This document shows, in pieces, positions 61,860 through 64,000 of a stretch of 64,000 nt of DNA. The notes below the pieces were generated by a model. It worked only from the letters and a program-made list of their open reading frames with translations. It was not told where the DNA came from and did not search any database. Both the position numbers and the translations under genes were made by a program. Each line of letters opens with the position of its first letter. Position 1 is the stretch's first letter. Origin of the DNA: Grammothele lineata (taxonomy: Eukaryota > Basidiomycota > Agaricomycetes > Polyporales > Polyporaceae); the NCBI GenBank assembly GCA_002150815.3, contig NDFF03000317.1, forward strand, positions 620,001 to 684,000, given 5' to 3'.

Positions 61860-63024
61860 TTACAACGCAGCAACGAACATTGTGGGAAGGACGAACTTCA
61901 GCCCAAACCCTGGACAAGCATGCAGAGGATCGAACTTAGCCATCAGAGCCGTCAACCCCTCAGGCGTGTACCGCATCGTCAGCCCCTCGAGCGCCGTGAG
62001 CGGCCCATGCGTCTCAGGACGATACTCCCTCCAGCTCCCGAATAGCGGCTCCCAGTTCCTCTGCTGCTTCCCCTCTGCAGCGACGAGACGTCCAGGGAGC
62101 GCGAGACCAGGGCCCATCGTCCGCCAGGGGAACGGGGTGTGCGCGCTCTGCTTGCAGAGCTGCGCGAGATCCGAGAGTGCGAGGACGACGTCGAGGTCGT
62201 CCAGGGACGGGTGGCCCGCGGGCGGGCGCCACAACGGTGAGCACCGGAAGTGCGTGGGGCCCGAGGCTTTGACCTGGAAGGCGAGTATGAGCACGCCGTC
62301 GGGCGCGTTCATGGGTAAGAGGCGGCGCGTCCACGTCGAGGAGTCTGCGCGGTGCTTGCGCAGTTCTTCGATCTCCTTGAGCTCTTCGGGACTGGCCTCT
62401 GGGTCGTCTGCGCGCGCCATCTGGTCGTATGCGCCGATGTCGACCACCTCGAACGGGAAGGTTCCCGGACCGAGATCAGTGAGGCGCGGAGCGAGGCTGA
62501 AGCGTATTTCGGCCTTTTGCAAGACATCGACGTAGTCGGATCCGAAGAGGAGCAGCGCGGTCGCCTTCGCCGCGGTGATGAACGCCCACATGTGCATGTC
62601 GATGAACTTCCAGAGCGCCGTGTCGAGGGCCTCGGGGGAGCTGTAGCCGAACGATTGGGCAAGGGGGAAAGTGAAAATGGTGGGCGGGGTGTAGGTTCTG
62701 GCGACGCGACAGCTGAATCTGGGACACTATCGTCAAGGTGCACGCCTACGAGCACCAAAACGCGACGTACTTGTGCGTGGGCCAGTCGTCAGCCTGGCAT
62801 TTCCTGCTGCAATATACAACCGGCTCGAGGAAGCACCCGGTGCATCGACTAAGGTGTGTTTGCTCTGTCTGAGGCTCGCCGCACGCTGTGCAGCAAAGGA
62901 GAGGTCGGGCGATGGAAATGGCGGTAAACATGAGGAAGCGGTCGTTGAAGAGTATCTTGGAGTGGGGACGGACGGGTGCAAGGGAATAGGTTTTGAGAGT
63001 AAAGACGAGGGCATCCGGGCTCAT
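61860..63024 (-). CDS. MYND zinc-finger protein 5
   Basis: Exon 1 is 63024-62771 and exon 2 is 62718-61860, giving 370 residues. The finger is CTACGEPQTEQTHLSRCTGC, then VVYCSRKCQADDW and HK-FS-C across the conserved intron. The C-terminal region ends in a GNWEPLFGSWREYRPETHG-like motif related to the WxW tail motif of the other MYND genes, then extends about 45 residues more. This is the most diverged of the five. The start could also be the Met near MFTAISIARPLL. Confidence 0.7.
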
Positions 63025-63586
63025 AATTCACCGGCACTGTTGAGACACGCTTCGGTTTTAGTTCATCATACGATGGACACACGGGCCGTTTGCTGATCTC
63101 GCGAACGTTGCAACAACGGATACAGAAGCACGCGCGCCACCCGAAACAACGAAGTTTTCTCGTCGCCGAACCGATTCAAGTACGTTCACAACATAGGAGC
63201 TCCGTCCCGATCAAGTCAGCAAGTATCTCTCAAACAAAATACCCACATGAATGTCGCCACTAACCTCCGTTTCTTAAGTTCTGAGTCGAGCCGAAGGTTA
63301 GACCTGCGCTGCCCACGACGTCCACAATACAGTGCGAAAATATAACAGAGATTGATGGTCTCCCTGACGTCATCTTGCCCCGGTTTGGGCGTGCTACGAC
63401 TCATAATCCGCGGCGGTCGACGGCACAAGTCACTTTGAGCTCGAGCTTTCAATGACTACGCTTATCGCCTGTCCTCAGTTTGGCAGCCAAAAGGCTTTGG
63501 GCTTCCGCCACAGTCGCGTGGAGAGTCTGGAAAGGGAGTGGCATGGTGCATACAGATCATAGAAATCATTCATGTGGCAGAATACC
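63025..63586. other. Intergenic, no gene recognised
   Basis: Promoter of MYND protein 5 and 3' flank of the gene at the right edge. Confidence 0.5.
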
Positions 63587-64000
63587 TCAACCTCGCGGCC
63601 CTCCCAAGCTTGACCCACCGGCGCGGGCTCCATGGATCCGGGAATAGGCCGATTCGAATCGAGGTTGTTTCGTCAGCTCCTCCGGCCGAGGCACTCGCTT
63701 CTGAGATTGGGGCTCGATCTTGGATTGCCAAGACGCCACGGCCCCCCCGAGGCTTTCCTTGAACATCCTCGCGGAGAACTCGTCGCCGATGCCCTTGTAT
63801 TCAAGGAGTACCATCTCGATGCGGTACTCGCCGCTCTCGAGCTTGGCGCGCACACGTTGAGGGCATTTTGGTCGAGGCTCGAAAGCGAGTCGGATATTTA
63901 CGGCATTCTCTTGAACCTGTGCGGATCATGGTCAGCTCATGTTATCCTCTTTCTTGAATGGACACCCATACCGGTGGTGGCAGCTCGTTCCAGCCCTTTT
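63587..64000 (-). CDS. Partial gene at the right edge, C-terminal part
   Basis: Two exons are visible: one entering from the edge (64000-63972) and 63916-63587, with a GT-AG intron between. About 119 residues are seen (KGWNELPPP, NAVNIRLAFEPRPKC, RAKLESGEYRIEMVLLEYKG). The end is Gly/Ser/Arg-rich. I do not recognise it, and the rest lies outside the window. Confidence 0.45.

Overview
The window is nuclear DNA of a filamentous basidiomycete, most likely an Agaricomycete. Nearly every gene is split by introns of about 50-70 bp with GT (sometimes GC) donors and CTNAN-type branch points. The family mix also fits: F-box, BTB, MYND and NmrA-like families alongside universal eukaryotic genes. It is not bacterial: there are no operons or Shine-Dalgarno sites. 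I rebuilt the exons by reading splice sites and matching the translation to known families or to paralogs inside the window. The models are therefore inferences, strong for conserved genes and weaker for lineage-specific ones.

Left part, about 0-27.8 kb. This is a dense stretch of mostly housekeeping genes. It holds a carboxymuconolactone-decarboxylase-like protein, splicing factor SF3B4/Hsh49, a small secreted peptide, a senescence/spartin-domain protein, Cdc42, splicing factor CWC22, a LACTB2-like metallo-beta-lactamase, the TIP/ITFG1 FG-GAP membrane protein, an F-box protein, a phosducin-like protein (PDCL3/Plp2), an unknown 516-residue protein and a Rab11/Ypt3 GTPase.

Middle, about 28.0-29.6 kb. 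A non-coding element is bounded by inverted repeats of about 160 bp. Its core is an array of roughly 50-bp repeats with a higher-order pattern. It looks like a non-autonomous mobile element carrying a minisatellite.

About 30-44 kb. This part holds L-rhamnose mutarotase, EMC4, a second F-box protein (paralog of the one at 21-23 kb), a Dicer-like RNase III, a MYND zinc-finger protein, the RNase P/MRP subunit Pop7/Rpp20 and release factor eRF1.

Right part, about 44.7-63 kb. This is an accessory-looking island with wider gaps and repeated families. It has four more MYND proteins, two NmrA-like oxidoreductases, two F-box/LRR-like paralogs, a BTB protein and a beta-trefoil lectin-like protein. A gene cut by the right edge follows.

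Together the conserved genes cover splicing (SF3B4, CWC22), translation termination (eRF1), tRNA/rRNA processing (Pop7), polarity and trafficking (Cdc42, Rab11), ER membrane insertion (EMC4), cytosolic folding (PDCL3) and RNA silencing (Dicer). Splicing in the window is unusual in several ways: four GC-AG introns, a 5-nt microexon, AAG acceptors, and several introns that are multiples of three and lack stops, so they read through as ORF.
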